Origin: Bacteroidota bacterium
Lineage (GTDB): Bacteria > Bacteroidota > JABWAT01
NCBI GenBank assembly: GCA_020161835.1
Contig: JAIUNL010000002.1
Span: 280,417 to 344,416 of the forward strand
DNA: 64,000 nt
Reading direction: 5' to 3'
Shown piece by piece: positions 1 through 8,920 of the stretch; position 1 is the stretch's first letter, and every line of letters begins with the position of its first letter. Both the position numbers and the translations under genes were made by a program. The notes below the pieces were generated by a model. The model was not told where the DNA came from, ran no database searches, and was given only the letters and a program-made list of their open reading frames with translations.

Positions 1-2
1 AA

Positions 3-311
3 AAACTCAGAGCTCTTTTTGGAAAATTATTAAACGAAATGCAACGTATCACATCAGAAGGTGATTATGCTGCTGCCCAAAATCTGGTAGAAACTTTTGG
101 GGTAAAAGTAGACACTGTCATTCATAAAGAAGTTCTTGAAAGATATTCCAGGTTGAATATTGCTCCATATGCCGGATTTATTCAGCCGAAATTGGTTCCT
201 GTTTATGACGGTGAAACAATCAGGGATGTTAAGATTGAATATCCATCTGATTTTAAAACTCAGATGCTGGATTATGCACGGGATTATTCGTTTTTACCGG
301 TACTTAATTAA
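3..311 (+). CDS. C-terminal part of M49 dipeptidyl peptidase III-like protein (5' truncated)
   Basis: The reading frame is open from the first bases of the window and stops at 311, so only the last ~102 residues are present and the start lies upstream. The tail, with a QRITSEGDY segment, an IAPYAGFIQP segment and the ending DYSFLPVLN, resembles the C-terminus of the Bacteroidetes zinc peptidases of family M49 (dipeptidyl peptidase III), which are often mislabelled dihydrofolate reductase. The zinc-binding HEXXGH motif would be in the missing part, so activity cannot be judged. The assignment rests on recalled family resemblance of the C-terminus only. A 12-bp hairpin follows the stop. Confidence 0.6.
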   Translation, partial: KLRALFGKLLNEMQRITSEGDYAAAQNLVETFGVKVDTVIHKEVLERYSRLNIAPYAGFIQPKLVPVYDGETIRDVKIEYPSDFKTQMLDYARDYSFLPVLN

Positions 312-321
312 GTGAAGGTTT

Positions 322-349
322 AACAGAGTCAGTGAAAACTGACTCTGTT
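322..349. terminator. 12-bp hairpin with GAAA tetraloop between convergent genes
   Basis: The arms AACAGAGTCAGT (322-333) and ACTGACTCTGTT (338-349) pair perfectly around a GAAA loop. The hairpin sits between the plus-strand peptidase stop and the minus-strand apaG stop. Neither side has a strong T-run, so it may be a weak bidirectional terminator or a 3'-end stabilising hairpin. Confidence 0.6.
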
Positions 350-352
350 GAT

Positions 353-745
353 TTAAACTGAATCAGCGACGAGAACAAAACGTTCAATGGAAACGTTAAA
401 TTCTCTTCCTGCATGGGTTACAAACTGATAAGTGCCTTCCATTGTGCCCCAATTTGTATCTAGCGGACAAAAACTGGTGTATTCAAATTGTTCGCCGGGC
501 TGAATGACCGGCGTTTTTCCGACCACACCCGGGCCAACAACTTCTTCACGTTCACCTTCTGAATTAATAATGATCCAGTGCCTTGAAAGAAGCTGAACCG
601 GTTCAGGATTTTCATTTGAAATCAATATCCGGTATGAAAAAAAGTATTTGTCTTCTTCAGGCCGTGAATTTTCAGGAATATATTCAGGAAAAGTCTTAAC
701 CCTAACCCCTGAAGTTACTTTTTCTGATGTGACACATTTTGACAT
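353..745 (-). CDS. apaG: ApaG family protein
   Basis: This 130-residue protein is the usual length for ApaG (about 125 aa) and consists of the single fibronectin-III-like ApaG domain. Recognisable segments are YFFSYRILISNENPEPVQLL, the RHWIIINSEGE strand, the GPGVVGKTPVIQPGE loop and GTMEGTY near the end. ApaG proteins have been linked to cobalt/magnesium phenotypes and Ap4A levels, but the molecular role is unsettled. I chose the ATG at 745 because AAGGG lies five bases upstream; a GTG two codons earlier (751) is the alternative. It is convergent with the preceding peptidase and has no operon partner. Confidence 0.9.
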   Translation of the reverse strand: MSKCVTSEKVTSGVRVKTFPEYIPENSRPEEDKYFFSYRILISNENPEPVQLLSRHWIIINSEGEREEVVGPGVVGKTPVIQPGEQFEYTSFCPLDTNWGTMEGTYQFVTHAGREFNVSIERFVLVADSV

Positions 746-1054
746 AAACACCCTTTAATTTTCAATCTTAACAAAAATTGTAATTAAAAAAATTCCATTC
801 AAGCCGATTCAAGCCATCAATTTCAATTTTAAATCACTTTTTTCTGACTTTCAGAAACTTGCAACCATTCAGGATTGCATAACCAACTTTTTTTTAATAG
901 ATTTATACATTGATAAGAACATTTGTAAATATCTTACTGAAATATCAAAATCATCTGGATAAAAACAGATCAAATTAAGAATTAAATATACATTTACCCC
1001 TTAATTTCTCTGTATTTAATCTGGGCATCATTAAAAACCAAGCAGGTACTTTTC
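746..1054. other. 309-bp intergenic region between divergent apaG and receiver-domain gene
   Basis: AT-rich and non-coding as far as I can see. It must hold the promoters of apaG (minus) and the receiver-domain gene (plus). A short direct duplication (ATTCAAGCC twice, near 797-815) is visible. I could not identify a convincing promoter or operator. Confidence 0.4.
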
Positions 1055-1420
1055 GTGGGTCACAAAATTCTGATAGTCGATGATGAAGAGATGATTCGTG
1101 ATCTCCTGATGGACATCATGGATACTCTCGATCTTCAGAATGTGGCTGTATCAAACGGACTCATTGCTCTGGAAACCATGGCTTCTGATCCTGAAATCGG
1201 ATTGGTTATTCTGGATATGAATATGCCGGTCATGGATGGACGGGATTGCTACCATCAGCTTAGAATTACTTACCCCACTCTCAGAATCATTCTTAGTTCG
1301 GGTATGGATCAGGACGAAACTGAACGCCAGTTCAAACCCGATCCCAATCTGTTCTTTATTCAAAAACCCTATTCTCTGGCAAAAATATCTGAAATGATCA
1401 GATCAGTGCTGGGTATTTAA
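1055..1420 (+). CDS. Stand-alone response-regulator receiver domain protein
   Basis: The 121 residues form one CheY-like receiver domain with no output domain. The acidic pair D9-D10, the phospho-acceptor D54 (in VILDMNMPVMDG), S81/S82 and the conserved K104 (QKPY) are all present, so phosphorylation by a histidine kinase is expected. The start is a GTG at 1055 with AGCAGG upstream. No kinase is adjacent. The last 18 bases overlap the convergent NUDIX gene. Such proteins act as phospho-relay intermediates or by protein-protein contact; the target is not evident. Confidence 0.9.
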   Translation: MGHKILIVDDEEMIRDLLMDIMDTLDLQNVAVSNGLIALETMASDPEIGLVILDMNMPVMDGRDCYHQLRITYPTLRIILSSGMDQDETERQFKPDPNLFFIQKPYSLAKISEMIRSVLGI

Positions 1421-2065
1421 TACTGCCAAAAACTCTTCCATGGTTGTTGGACTGACTGGAACCTTTTCAAATCTTTCTCTGCCATATAAAACTTCAACAA
1501 GCTCAGCAATTACTTCTGCAGACATCCCCCAGATTATTTCATTGTCATAATGCCAGAAATGCATCAATTTGATAAATTTCTGACGTTCCCATCGTTCAAT
1601 TCTTACCTTTTCAGGGTTTGCAAGCCAGTCTAACGGTACGGTAAAAACCCGTTCTATTTCCTGGTTTTTCAGGTGCAGAGTACCTTCATGAAGCTTTCTG
1701 ATTATCCCAACATATGGCCGAACCAAAAAATCGGATATCGTAAGGCGATCATTAAGATGCCCCAGAATCGAAATATGTTCAGGAGCAATTTCAATTTCCT
1801 CATGAGTTTCACGTAAAGCCGTTTGCTCAAGCGTCTGATCTTCAGGATCCATCATTCCACCTGGAAACGCCACCTGACCTTTGTGCGTTTTTACTTCAAG
1901 AGTTCTGCGGGTGAGTAAAACATGAATCTGACCGCTGATTTCAACCAGTGGAAGCAATACGGCTGCTTCACGGAATCCATCAGGGGATTTGCCGATTTTA
2001 TTTGCAGGATAAATGTTCAGTTTTTCAGAAATTTGCTGAAAAGTAAGGGGAGTAGTCGTTTTCAT
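1403..2065 (-). CDS. NUDIX hydrolase, CoA pyrophosphatase (NudL)-like
   Basis: The 220-residue protein has the CoA-pyrophosphatase signature LLTRRTLEVKTHKGQVAFPG (about 50-69) directly before a NUDIX box that runs to RETHEEIEI (about 85-93). The HKGQVAFPGG segment distinguishes the NudL/PCD1 group, which cleaves CoA and acyl-CoA to 3'-phosphoadenosine 5'-phosphate and 4'-(phospho)pantetheine derivatives. The NUDIX glutamates needed for metal binding are present. The start is the ATG at 2065; a TTG two codons upstream is possible. The 3' end overlaps the receiver-domain gene by 18 bases on the opposite strand. Substrate specificity is inferred from the motif. Confidence 0.85.
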   Translation of the reverse strand: MKTTTPLTFQQISEKLNIYPANKIGKSPDGFREAAVLLPLVEISGQIHVLLTRRTLEVKTHKGQVAFPGGMMDPEDQTLEQTALRETHEEIEIAPEHISILGHLNDRLTISDFLVRPYVGIIRKLHEGTLHLKNQEIERVFTVPLDWLANPEKVRIERWERQKFIKLMHFWHYDNEIIWGMSAEVIAELVEVLYGRERFEKVPVSPTTMEEFLAVLNTQH

Positions 2066-2175
2066 TTTCAAAAATACCAGTTTCCAATTTTAACCTCAAT
2101 AAAAATGACTTTCAGACAGAGTTTGCAGGCGGGTTTTTATTGTTCAAACCACAGAAATTAATTAACTTACACTAT

Positions 2176-4851
2176 ATGGAAAACCACCCCCTACAAACGG
2201 TATTACCTGATATCAGATTGTCTTTTGATTCTGACGAGCGATTCCATCTGTTTCTCAGTTTATATGACCAATTTTTCAGTTCTCACCCGCAGCCGGAAAA
2301 GAGTGCCCACCAGTTTACCCGGATCTGGAAACATTCCATTTCTCAGGTTTTATTTCTCAGATCTTTGATAGATTCCCCAGCTCATTTTGAGTTATTGGCC
2401 AATCTGATTCTGAAAAGTGATTATTTTACAGATAATCTGGTCAGAGATCCCCATTTGTTTTCCTGGCTTCAAAACACCAATATCCTTTCAGGCCAGTTTC
2501 CCGTTGAAAAAATGCAGAAAGACGGTCAACGTTCTGCCGAAGGATCTGATCAGCGTTCAACCCGAATCAGGCTTTTAAAACAATTCCATAGAAAGTACAC
2601 TGTTGCAATTGGTGCCCGGGATTTACTCAGACTTGATTCAGTAAAGGAAACAACATCCTACCTATCCTTTCTCGCTGATACTATACTTCTACACGTTTCC
2701 GAATTACTTAACCATGAGTTTTTTAAGGACGGAAAGGTACCCGGATTTGCTGTTTTTGCTCTCGGAAAGTATGGTGGCCGTGAATTGAACTACAGTTCTG
2801 ACATTGATCTGATTGCAGTTTGTGAGAGTGATAGTGAAATAGAATGGCGTGGAAGAGTGTTGCCCCAAACTGATATCCTTCAAAGATGGATCCAGGCATT
2901 TGTTGATATTATTGGTCAGCCTGATGCAGACGGTTACTTTTACCGGGTTGATTTCAGACTTCGCCCTGACGGGGAATTTGGTCCGTTAATTCCGACAGCA
3001 AACGGAGCTTTGGATTATTACTTTTCAAGGGGCAGAAACTGGGAACGGCAGATGCTCCTTAAAATCAGGATGATTTTGGGAGATCAGACTCTTTCAGACT
3101 CATTCCTTTCAGGATTGAAATCCTTTATTTTTAATCCGCTGCGTCAGATCATGGGCATCGAGCATCTGCATCAATCACTTAAAGCCGTTCACGAAAACCA
3201 GAAATTTAACCTGCGGAATATTAAGACCACACCAGGTGGCATCAGGTCAATTGAGTTTTTCTGCCAGACGGTTCAGCTTGAAATAGGTGGTTATCACCCT
3301 GAGCTCTGGAATGGTAACACCCTGGAAGTCCTCAGTTTACTAAAAGCACAAAATCTGATTAAAGAACAGGATGCCGACCAACTTACAGAAGCGTACTGTT
3401 TTTACAGACAGATTGAACATCACCTGCAATTTCATCAGAACCTTCAAACTCATGAAATCCCGAAACCCGGCATAGAGTTTAACCAATTTGCAGCCAGATT
3501 TTCAAAAAGCAAACCCGGAAATCTGGAGCTGTTGATTCTAAAATACAGAGAATGTGTGTTGGGCATTGTTGATTATTACTTTCCTGAACCGGTAAAATCT
3601 GAAGACATCGTTCATCCGGTTATTAATTGTCTTCAAACGTGGGGAGAACTTCCCAAAGAAATCAGACAGGTCATTCTTCACAAAAATTTCAAAAGAATTG
3701 ATTCAGTCGTTAGTTCGTTTGACCGGATTTTTAAAGCATTCCCCAGCCCTTCCTCCCTGCTTTCCCTGCTTACCAGTGATCTTTCATTCATGAAACATGT
3801 TCTCAGGCTTCTGGATGATGCACCCTCTGTAGTTTCAAAATTAATTTCGATGCCTGATATCTGGGAAGGTCTTATACTTAACCGGCCGGCTAACCGGTAT
3901 GAAGAAGAAGACCTGCACCGATATCAAACGTACGCTGAAATCTGGAGCGCACTGGCGTTTACCTCCGGCAGGTTTTCACTCGATGATTATTTCAAATCAA
4001 TCACAGAAATGTATGATCATATTCTGATCAGTCGTTTTTCAGAAAACCAGAACCTATCAGATGAAATTCTTTTGATTGCTCTTGGCAAACTGGGAAGTTG
4101 TGAACTTGCATCAGGCAGTGATGCCGACCTTGTCGTCTTTTCGTTGAAATCAACTGACCCAAAAGTTTCTGCAGAATTCAAAAAAACAAATCAGGTTTTT
4201 TCGGTCTATACCCAGTATGGAATTCACTTTGATGTAGATTATCGCCTCAGACCGGAAGGAAAAAACGCACCGGTTTTGCCCGATTTGCAGTCTTCCCTGC
4301 CGTATTACGAGAACCGTGCTGATTATTGGGAATTTCAGACATTTACCCGGGCAAGAAGACTTCTGGGTTCAGAATCTGCTTTCAGGGAATTTCAAAATGA
4401 ACTTGACCGGATCTATACCGTCAGACAGGAAACATTCCCGTCTCGTTTTCTTCACCTCAGACAGGCGAGAATGAACCAGCATAAATCTGATCCGCTTTCT
4501 GTCTCCCTAAAAAAGGATGCGGGTGGTATTCTGGATATTGAAAGTCTGGTTCAGCATCTTTGTTTGAGATCAGGATTTTTATTTTCGGATCTGGGCGGAA
4601 AACCCATGTCTGAACTGTTCAGGTTACTTAATGCCAAAATGAAAGACGAACGACTTGCCCGGCTGGATCTTTTATACAGAGAATACAGACGGTTTGAAGT
4701 TGAACAGAAATTAGCTGATCAATACAAATCTGGACTATTCAGTCCTAAAACGGTAATAATCTCATCTGTGATCAGAGATTTTGCAACTTTGCGTAATTTT
4801 ATAACCGAATCGAAGCAACTCATCGAACAACTTATCAGAGAAAACACATGA
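2176..4851 (+). CDS. glnE: Glutamine synthetase adenylyltransferase/deadenylase
   Basis: About 891 residues, close to the ~945 aa of Escherichia coli GlnE, with two nucleotidyltransferase domains in tandem. The first carries GKYGGRELNYSSDIDLI (about residue 197) and the second GKLGSCELASGSDADLV (about 636); both keep the G-G/S...SDxD catalytic pattern, with S replacing the second G in the C-terminal copy. Helical linkers with FRLRPDG and YRLRPEGK motifs follow each domain. By family knowledge the N-terminal half deadenylylates and the C-terminal half adenylylates glutamine synthetase under PII control. ATG 2176 is preferred; an in-frame TTG at 2140 would add 12 residues. The stop overlaps the next gene by ATGA. 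No PII or glnA gene is nearby. Confidence 0.92.
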   Translation: MENHPLQTVLPDIRLSFDSDERFHLFLSLYDQFFSSHPQPEKSAHQFTRIWKHSISQVLFLRSLIDSPAHFELLANLILKSDYFTDNLVRDPHLFSWLQNTNILSGQFPVEKMQKDGQRSAEGSDQRSTRIRLLKQFHRKYTVAIGARDLLRLDSVKETTSYLSFLADTILLHVSELLNHEFFKDGKVPGFAVFALGKYGGRELNYSSDIDLIAVCESDSEIEWRGRVLPQTDILQRWIQAFVDIIGQPDADGYFYRVDFRLRPDGEFGPLIPTANGALDYYFSRGRNWERQMLLKIRMILGDQTLSDSFLSGLKSFIFNPLRQIMGIEHLHQSLKAVHENQKFNLRNIKTTPGGIRSIEFFCQTVQLEIGGYHPELWNGNTLEVLSLLKAQNLIKEQDADQLTEAYCFYRQIEHHLQFHQNLQTHEIPKPGIEFNQFAARFSKSKPGNLELLILKYRECVLGIVDYYFPEPVKSEDIVHPVINCLQTWGELPKEIRQVILHKNFKRIDSVVSSFDRIFKAFPSPSSLLSLLTSDLSFMKHVLRLLDDAPSVVSKLISMPDIWEGLILNRPANRYEEEDLHRYQTYAEIWSALAFTSGRFSLDDYFKSITEMYDHILISRFSENQNLSDEILLIALGKLGSCELASGSDADLVVFSLKSTDPKVSAEFKKTNQVFSVYTQYGIHFDVDYRLRPEGKNAPVLPDLQSSLPYYENRADYWEFQTFTRARRLLGSESAFREFQNELDRIYTVRQETFPSRFLHLRQARMNQHKSDPLSVSLKKDAGGILDIESLVQHLCLRSGFLFSDLGGKPMSELFRLLNAKMKDERLARLDLLYREYRRFEVEQKLADQYKSGLFSPKTVIISSVIRDFATLRNFITESKQLIEQLIRENT

Positions 4852-5885
4852 AATTTCTGCTTTCTTTCCTGATTTTATCAGGATTTACTTCCGTGGCCTC
4901 CCCCCAATCAACCTCTGACACCCTTTTCGTCGGCTGGTATAATGTCGAAAATCTTTTTGATCCAATAAACAACCCAAATGCTTATAACCAACCCGATGGC
5001 AATGGTGATGATGAGTACATTCCGGGTTCAAAATCTGACTGGACACCTGAACGGTATCAGGCCAAACTGAAAAATCTGGCTCAGGTTATCAATGGAATGA
5101 ATAACGGTCGTGGACCTGATGTTCTCGGGGTTTGTGAAGTTGAAAATCAATATGTGTTATGGGATCTGATCAACGGTCACCTGATCAATAAAAATTACAG
5201 TCTGGTTTTTAAAGAAAGTCAGGACGGCAGAAGTATTGATATCGCCATTTTGTACCGGAATGATAAACTGAAATGGGACTGGATGAAAGCTTTCAGCGTT
5301 CCAATGGAAGGAAAACGGCCAACACGGGATATCGTTTTTGCTAAATTTCTATCGGGTGATAAACCGGTTTATTTTTCAGTGAATCACTGGCCATCAAAAA
5401 GTGGTGGTGCTGAGGCATCAGAATCATACCGTGAAAAAGCTGCTGAGCGGACACTCGAGGGTGTGAATGAAATTCTTGCCACCGATAAAAATGCTGACAT
5501 CCTGGTAATGGGTGATTTCAATTGCAATCCGGATGAAAAGCCATTGCAAAACATTCTGGGCGCACGGTCAGTTGCAGAAATCGGAAAAGAAAAATCACTT
5601 TTATGGAATCTCACCACACCGGTCTGGAATCCTGAAACCACCGGAACCCTTCAGTATAAAGGCAAGTGGGATCTCATCGATAATTTTATTGGCTCAAACG
5701 GTCTATTGGACAAAACCGGATACCGGTTTCTGGATGGATCAGTCTCCATTCTCAACTACCCGGAACTGAAAGAGCAAGAAGGAAAATTTGCAGGATCTCC
5801 GTTCCGGACCTATGCAGGATCCAAATATCTTGGCGGATTTTCAGACCACTTTGCGATTACGGTGAAATTGGTGGTGAATAAGTGA
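4848..5885 (+). CDS. Secreted endonuclease/exonuclease/phosphatase family protein
   Basis: The 345-residue protein starts with a signal peptide (about 1-20, SVASPQS) and contains one EEP fold. Catalytic motifs are YNVENLFD (31-38, Asn), CEVEN (96-100, Glu), NHWPS (179-183, His), GDFN (222-225, Asp-Asn) and a C-terminal SDH (about 332-334). These give a metal-dependent phosphodiesterase or nuclease probably acting in the periplasm or outside. Extracellular nucleases of this type are common in Bacteroidota. The ATG overlaps the glnE stop (ATGA), so translation is probably coupled although no functional link is obvious. Substrate (DNA, nucleotide or lipid headgroup) cannot be told from sequence. 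Confidence 0.85.
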   Translation: MKFLLSFLILSGFTSVASPQSTSDTLFVGWYNVENLFDPINNPNAYNQPDGNGDDEYIPGSKSDWTPERYQAKLKNLAQVINGMNNGRGPDVLGVCEVENQYVLWDLINGHLINKNYSLVFKESQDGRSIDIAILYRNDKLKWDWMKAFSVPMEGKRPTRDIVFAKFLSGDKPVYFSVNHWPSKSGGAEASESYREKAAERTLEGVNEILATDKNADILVMGDFNCNPDEKPLQNILGARSVAEIGKEKSLLWNLTTPVWNPETTGTLQYKGKWDLIDNFIGSNGLLDKTGYRFLDGSVSILNYPELKEQEGKFAGSPFRTYAGSKYLGGFSDHFAITVKLVVNK

Positions 5886-5940
5886 TACGTTATAAGTGGT
5901 AAGTGGGATGTGGGATTAAATACAAAATAGGAAAATACTG

Positions 5941-6026
5941 GATCCCCGCCTTCGCGGGGATGACAATATTGTTATTTTAGTGTGGATACTAAAAGAGTTG
6001 TCATTCCCGCGAAGGCGGGAATCCAC
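5941..6026. repeat. Pair of inverted palindromic repeats (CCCGCCTTCGCGGG type)
   Basis: Copy one (5941-5965) contains CCCCGCCTTCGCGGGG followed by ATGACA. Copy two (5999-6026) is the same unit reversed, TGTCATTCCCGCGAAGGCGGG, 33 bases further on. The same paired head-to-tail arrangement recurs at 11337-11423. This looks like a REP/BIME-like intergenic element located between convergent genes. Confidence 0.75.
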
Positions 6027-6052
6027 GCCGTTTTATTAAAATATCCATAAAC

Positions 6053-6081
6053 AAAAAAACCCGTTTTAAACGGGTTTTTTT
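6053..6081. terminator. Bidirectional rho-independent terminator
   Basis: A palindrome AAACCCG-TTTTAAA-CGGGTTT with seven A on the left and seven T on the right. It serves both the plus-strand EEP gene and the minus-strand transporter that ends at 6103. Confidence 0.85.
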
Positions 6082-6102
6082 GTTTATATCCAATTCAAAA
6101 AC

Positions 6103-7419
6103 TTATTGTCTGACGTCGTGTGTGTCTTTTACAAAGAAAACACCTGCGCCGGCCAAAGCCATCGACACACCGGCAACACCCAACATCCAGACAGGATCAC
6201 TGCCCATTGACATCAGTATTATGCTGCCCAGAAAACCTGCAGCAATCTGCGGGATGGTAATGGTTGCATTGAAAAGTCCCATATAAACACCCATTTTGCT
6301 TGCAGGAAGTGCAGCTGAAAGAATAGCATAAGGCATGGCAAGAATTGCAGCCCAGGCCATTCCAACCCCGATCATCGAGAAGAATAATCCATACTTGGTT
6401 CCCACAAATACAATTGAGAATAATCCGATTCCACCTGCGAGAAGCGAAAGACTGTAGACTGTTTTTCTGCCGAGCATTTTGGCAAGTTTTGGAAGTGCAA
6501 GCGAATATAAAGCTGCAAAAACACTGTAAACGGCAAAAATAACGCCCGTCCAGTTACCGGCCTCATTGAATTCTGCTGAAAGGGAGTCAGTAGTTCCCCA
6601 AACATTTGAAGCAATTCCCGAAGTGGTATAAACCCACATGAGGAATAGCGCAAACCAGGAGAAGAACTGCACGATACCTAGTTCATACATGGTTGCAGGT
6701 ATGGTTCTGAATATTTCAATGAAGGAAGACTTTTCCTTTTCTTCAGCAGTTATATTATTATATTTTTCATACTCTTCAGGCGGGAATTCCTTAGTTGTGA
6801 AGGCAGTCCAGAGAACCGAAATAAGAAGTGTTCCACCACCAAAATAAAAAGCCCAGATTACAGAGTCGGCAACTTTTTCACCGGGTGAAGGTGTATTTGA
6901 AACGCCGGCCCAGGTAAGCGCAAACGGAAGTAAGGATCCGATTACAGCACCTACATTGATCAGAAAACTTTGAATAGAATAGCCAATATTGCGTTGTTCA
7001 TCGTTAACCATATCACCAACCAATGCCCGGAATGGCTGCATGGTTACATTAAAAGCGGTATCCATGAAAAGAAGCATGGTTGCACCGAAAATAACCGGTG
7101 GCAACAGATAGGCAAAAAACTCTGAATTTGGCATGAAGAACATGGCCAAAGCAGATGCAAATGCACCACCTAAAATAAAGGGAACCCGCCGGCCGATTCT
7201 TGTCCAGATTTTGTCACTGGAAAACCCGATAATCGGCTGTACAAGAAGTCCGGCAAATGGAGCTGCCAGCCAGAAAAAGCTAAGGTCGTGAACATCAGCA
7301 CCCAAAGCCGAAAGAATGCGGCTGGTATTACCATTCTGGAGTGAATATCCGATCTGGACGCCAAGGAATCCGAAACTAAGATTCCAGATCTGCCAGAAGG
7401 AGAGACGGGGTTTTGTCAT
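6103..7419 (-). CDS. MFS sugar transporter, SLC45/GPH-like
   Basis: A 438-residue, roughly 12-segment membrane protein. The N-terminus (SFWQIWNLSFGFLGVQIGYS, then GLLVQPIIGFSSDKIWTRIGRR about residues 55-75) is typical of bacterial SLC45/sucrose-permease-like MFS proteins, including the DKxxxRxGRR loop between TM2 and TM3. Relatives import disaccharides such as maltose or sucrose with protons, often beside glycoside hydrolases; no sugar-degrading gene is nearby here, so the substrate is open. AAAGGAAA precedes the ATG. It lies alone, convergent with the EEP gene and divergent from the PorV-like gene. Confidence 0.82.
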   Translation of the reverse strand: MTKPRLSFWQIWNLSFGFLGVQIGYSLQNGNTSRILSALGADVHDLSFFWLAAPFAGLLVQPIIGFSSDKIWTRIGRRVPFILGGAFASALAMFFMPNSEFFAYLLPPVIFGATMLLFMDTAFNVTMQPFRALVGDMVNDEQRNIGYSIQSFLINVGAVIGSLLPFALTWAGVSNTPSPGEKVADSVIWAFYFGGGTLLISVLWTAFTTKEFPPEEYEKYNNITAEEKEKSSFIEIFRTIPATMYELGIVQFFSWFALFLMWVYTTSGIASNVWGTTDSLSAEFNEAGNWTGVIFAVYSVFAALYSLALPKLAKMLGRKTVYSLSLLAGGIGLFSIVFVGTKYGLFFSMIGVGMAWAAILAMPYAILSAALPASKMGVYMGLFNATITIPQIAAGFLGSIILMSMGSDPVWMLGVAGVSMALAGAGVFFVKDTHDVRQ

Positions 7420-7669
7420 AATTCGTTTCCTTTTTGTTAAAAAATTGACCGGTAAAGGTATAACGGGGAAAGGATTAATGCAACGCAGAAAAAGTAAAAG
7501 CGGTTTTCTAATAGGTACTTAATTAAAACGAAACTTAATATCTAACAATAACGTAAAATTATTCTTATCTTTAGTGCCTATTCTAATTTAAATCCTGAAT
7601 CTGTCATGTAAATTGAATTCAGAAAACAATTTTAGCCCGAAACCATCTTTTCACAAAAAAGGAACACAA

Positions 7670-8911
7670 ATGAGAAAGTTATATCTTCCCCTTTCACTAA
7701 TTTCCTGTTTATTATTTGCAGATGCGATGGCACAAATAACCACTACAGCCGTTCCCTTTCTCAGAATTGCACCATCAACTGTGATCAACAGCATGGGCCG
7801 TTCCGGTGTAGCTCTTGACTATAACGATCCGTTTCTCGCCCTTGATAATCCAGCTTACATGCCCACTTTTTCAACAACATCCTTTTCTGCTTTTAGCATG
7901 ACCCATTCTGATTGGCTGCCCAATCTTACAGGAGATTTGAAAATTCAGAATTATGCAGTGTCATCAGCTTTAAATCTTGAAAGTTTAACCGGACTTCCAC
8001 TAAAAGCCCAGTTGACCTACATACACAGAAATTTCGATTACGGCGTATATATCCAACCAGATCAGTTTGGCAATGAACTAGGACGATATGAAACCTATGA
8101 ATATTCCAATGGCATTTTTGCATCAGTTAGTTACAAATATGGGGCAGAATGGTTAATTGGGGCAGGTTTTGATAAATTTTATTCAAAATTCCCACCTTTT
8201 AATGGTCCGGAAACTCAACTTGATAGAATTTCTGAAGGCCATGCCTGGTCGTTCGGCTTTTTAAGCCGTTTACCGCTTCATGAGTGGTTTACCCCAATTG
8301 ATCCGGCATCTGATTTTAATCAGGAATATTATCTTAATTTGGGGGCTTCAGTAGTTAATAGTGGTGATAAACTTATTTACAGCGACCCGTTAGTATCAGA
8401 TCCGTTACCCAAAACAGGTAAAATAGGTTATAGCACCGTTTATAAGTTAAACTACAGGAATAATGATCAGCCAATCAATTTATTTTTGGCACAATGGTCA
8501 GTTGATGTAAGTGACCTTCTGATTACAAACAACAAGGATTTCACCCAGGATTATGACAATTTTCCTGGAGATATCAGTATTTTTAAACATGTAATTGGAT
8601 TGAAAGCCGAAGATAAAATTCAGCTTCACAGGGGCTACATGCTCAGCTTTTTTGAAACCTTTACGTTTATGCAGGGATGGGATGATCAGGAAGGTTTTAG
8701 TTCAACAGTTGCAACCACTGGACTTGAATTCAGTTCCGGCGGATTATTTAAATATCTTGCAGGAGAAATAGAAATGCCTTTGGTAAAGACAATTCTCGCA
8801 GGTTCCGCAATCAAATTTTCTATTTCCGAAATTGATATGAAGGAAAAACGACATCCGTTGGATAATACAAAATATTCGGGGTTTTCTGCAAACTTCGGGT
8901 TTACTTTTTAG
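7670..8911 (+). CDS. PorV/PorQ-like outer-membrane beta-barrel protein
   Basis: 413 residues with a signal peptide ending near ADAMAQ. The mature N-terminus AVPFLRIAPSTVINSMGRSG, then VALDYNDPFLALDNPA, matches the PorV/PorQ (UPF0164) pattern FLRIAPSARAxGMG...DAxAxxxNPA. The protein ends in Phe (GFTF), as outer-membrane barrels usually do. PorV is a type IX secretion shuttle protein, but many FCB genomes have paralogues of unknown role and no other T9SS gene is in this window. ATG 7670 is chosen because AAAGGA precedes it and the signal peptide follows directly; the frame is open from a TTG at 7613. Confidence 0.75.
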   Translation: MRKLYLPLSLISCLLFADAMAQITTTAVPFLRIAPSTVINSMGRSGVALDYNDPFLALDNPAYMPTFSTTSFSAFSMTHSDWLPNLTGDLKIQNYAVSSALNLESLTGLPLKAQLTYIHRNFDYGVYIQPDQFGNELGRYETYEYSNGIFASVSYKYGAEWLIGAGFDKFYSKFPPFNGPETQLDRISEGHAWSFGFLSRLPLHEWFTPIDPASDFNQEYYLNLGASVVNSGDKLIYSDPLVSDPLPKTGKIGYSTVYKLNYRNNDQPINLFLAQWSVDVSDLLITNNKDFTQDYDNFPGDISIFKHVIGLKAEDKIQLHRGYMLSFFETFTFMQGWDDQEGFSSTVATTGLEFSSGGLFKYLAGEIEMPLVKTILAGSAIKFSISEIDMKEKRHPLDNTKYSGFSANFGFTF

Positions 8912-8920
8912 GGAAATTCA

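Noticed and set aside
797..815. Short direct repeat ATTCAAGCC upstream of the receiver-domain gene
   Set aside because: Too short and isolated to call an operator; chance is likely in AT-rich DNA.
6080..6286. 68-codon frame opposite the MFS transporter end
   Set aside because: It is complementary to the transporter's coding sequence and overlaps the terminator; no independent support.
7670..8911. Evidence for a type IX secretion locus
   Set aside because: Only the PorV-like protein is present; no PorT, SprA, GldKLMN or C-terminal sorting domains were seen, so the system cannot be claimed from this window.
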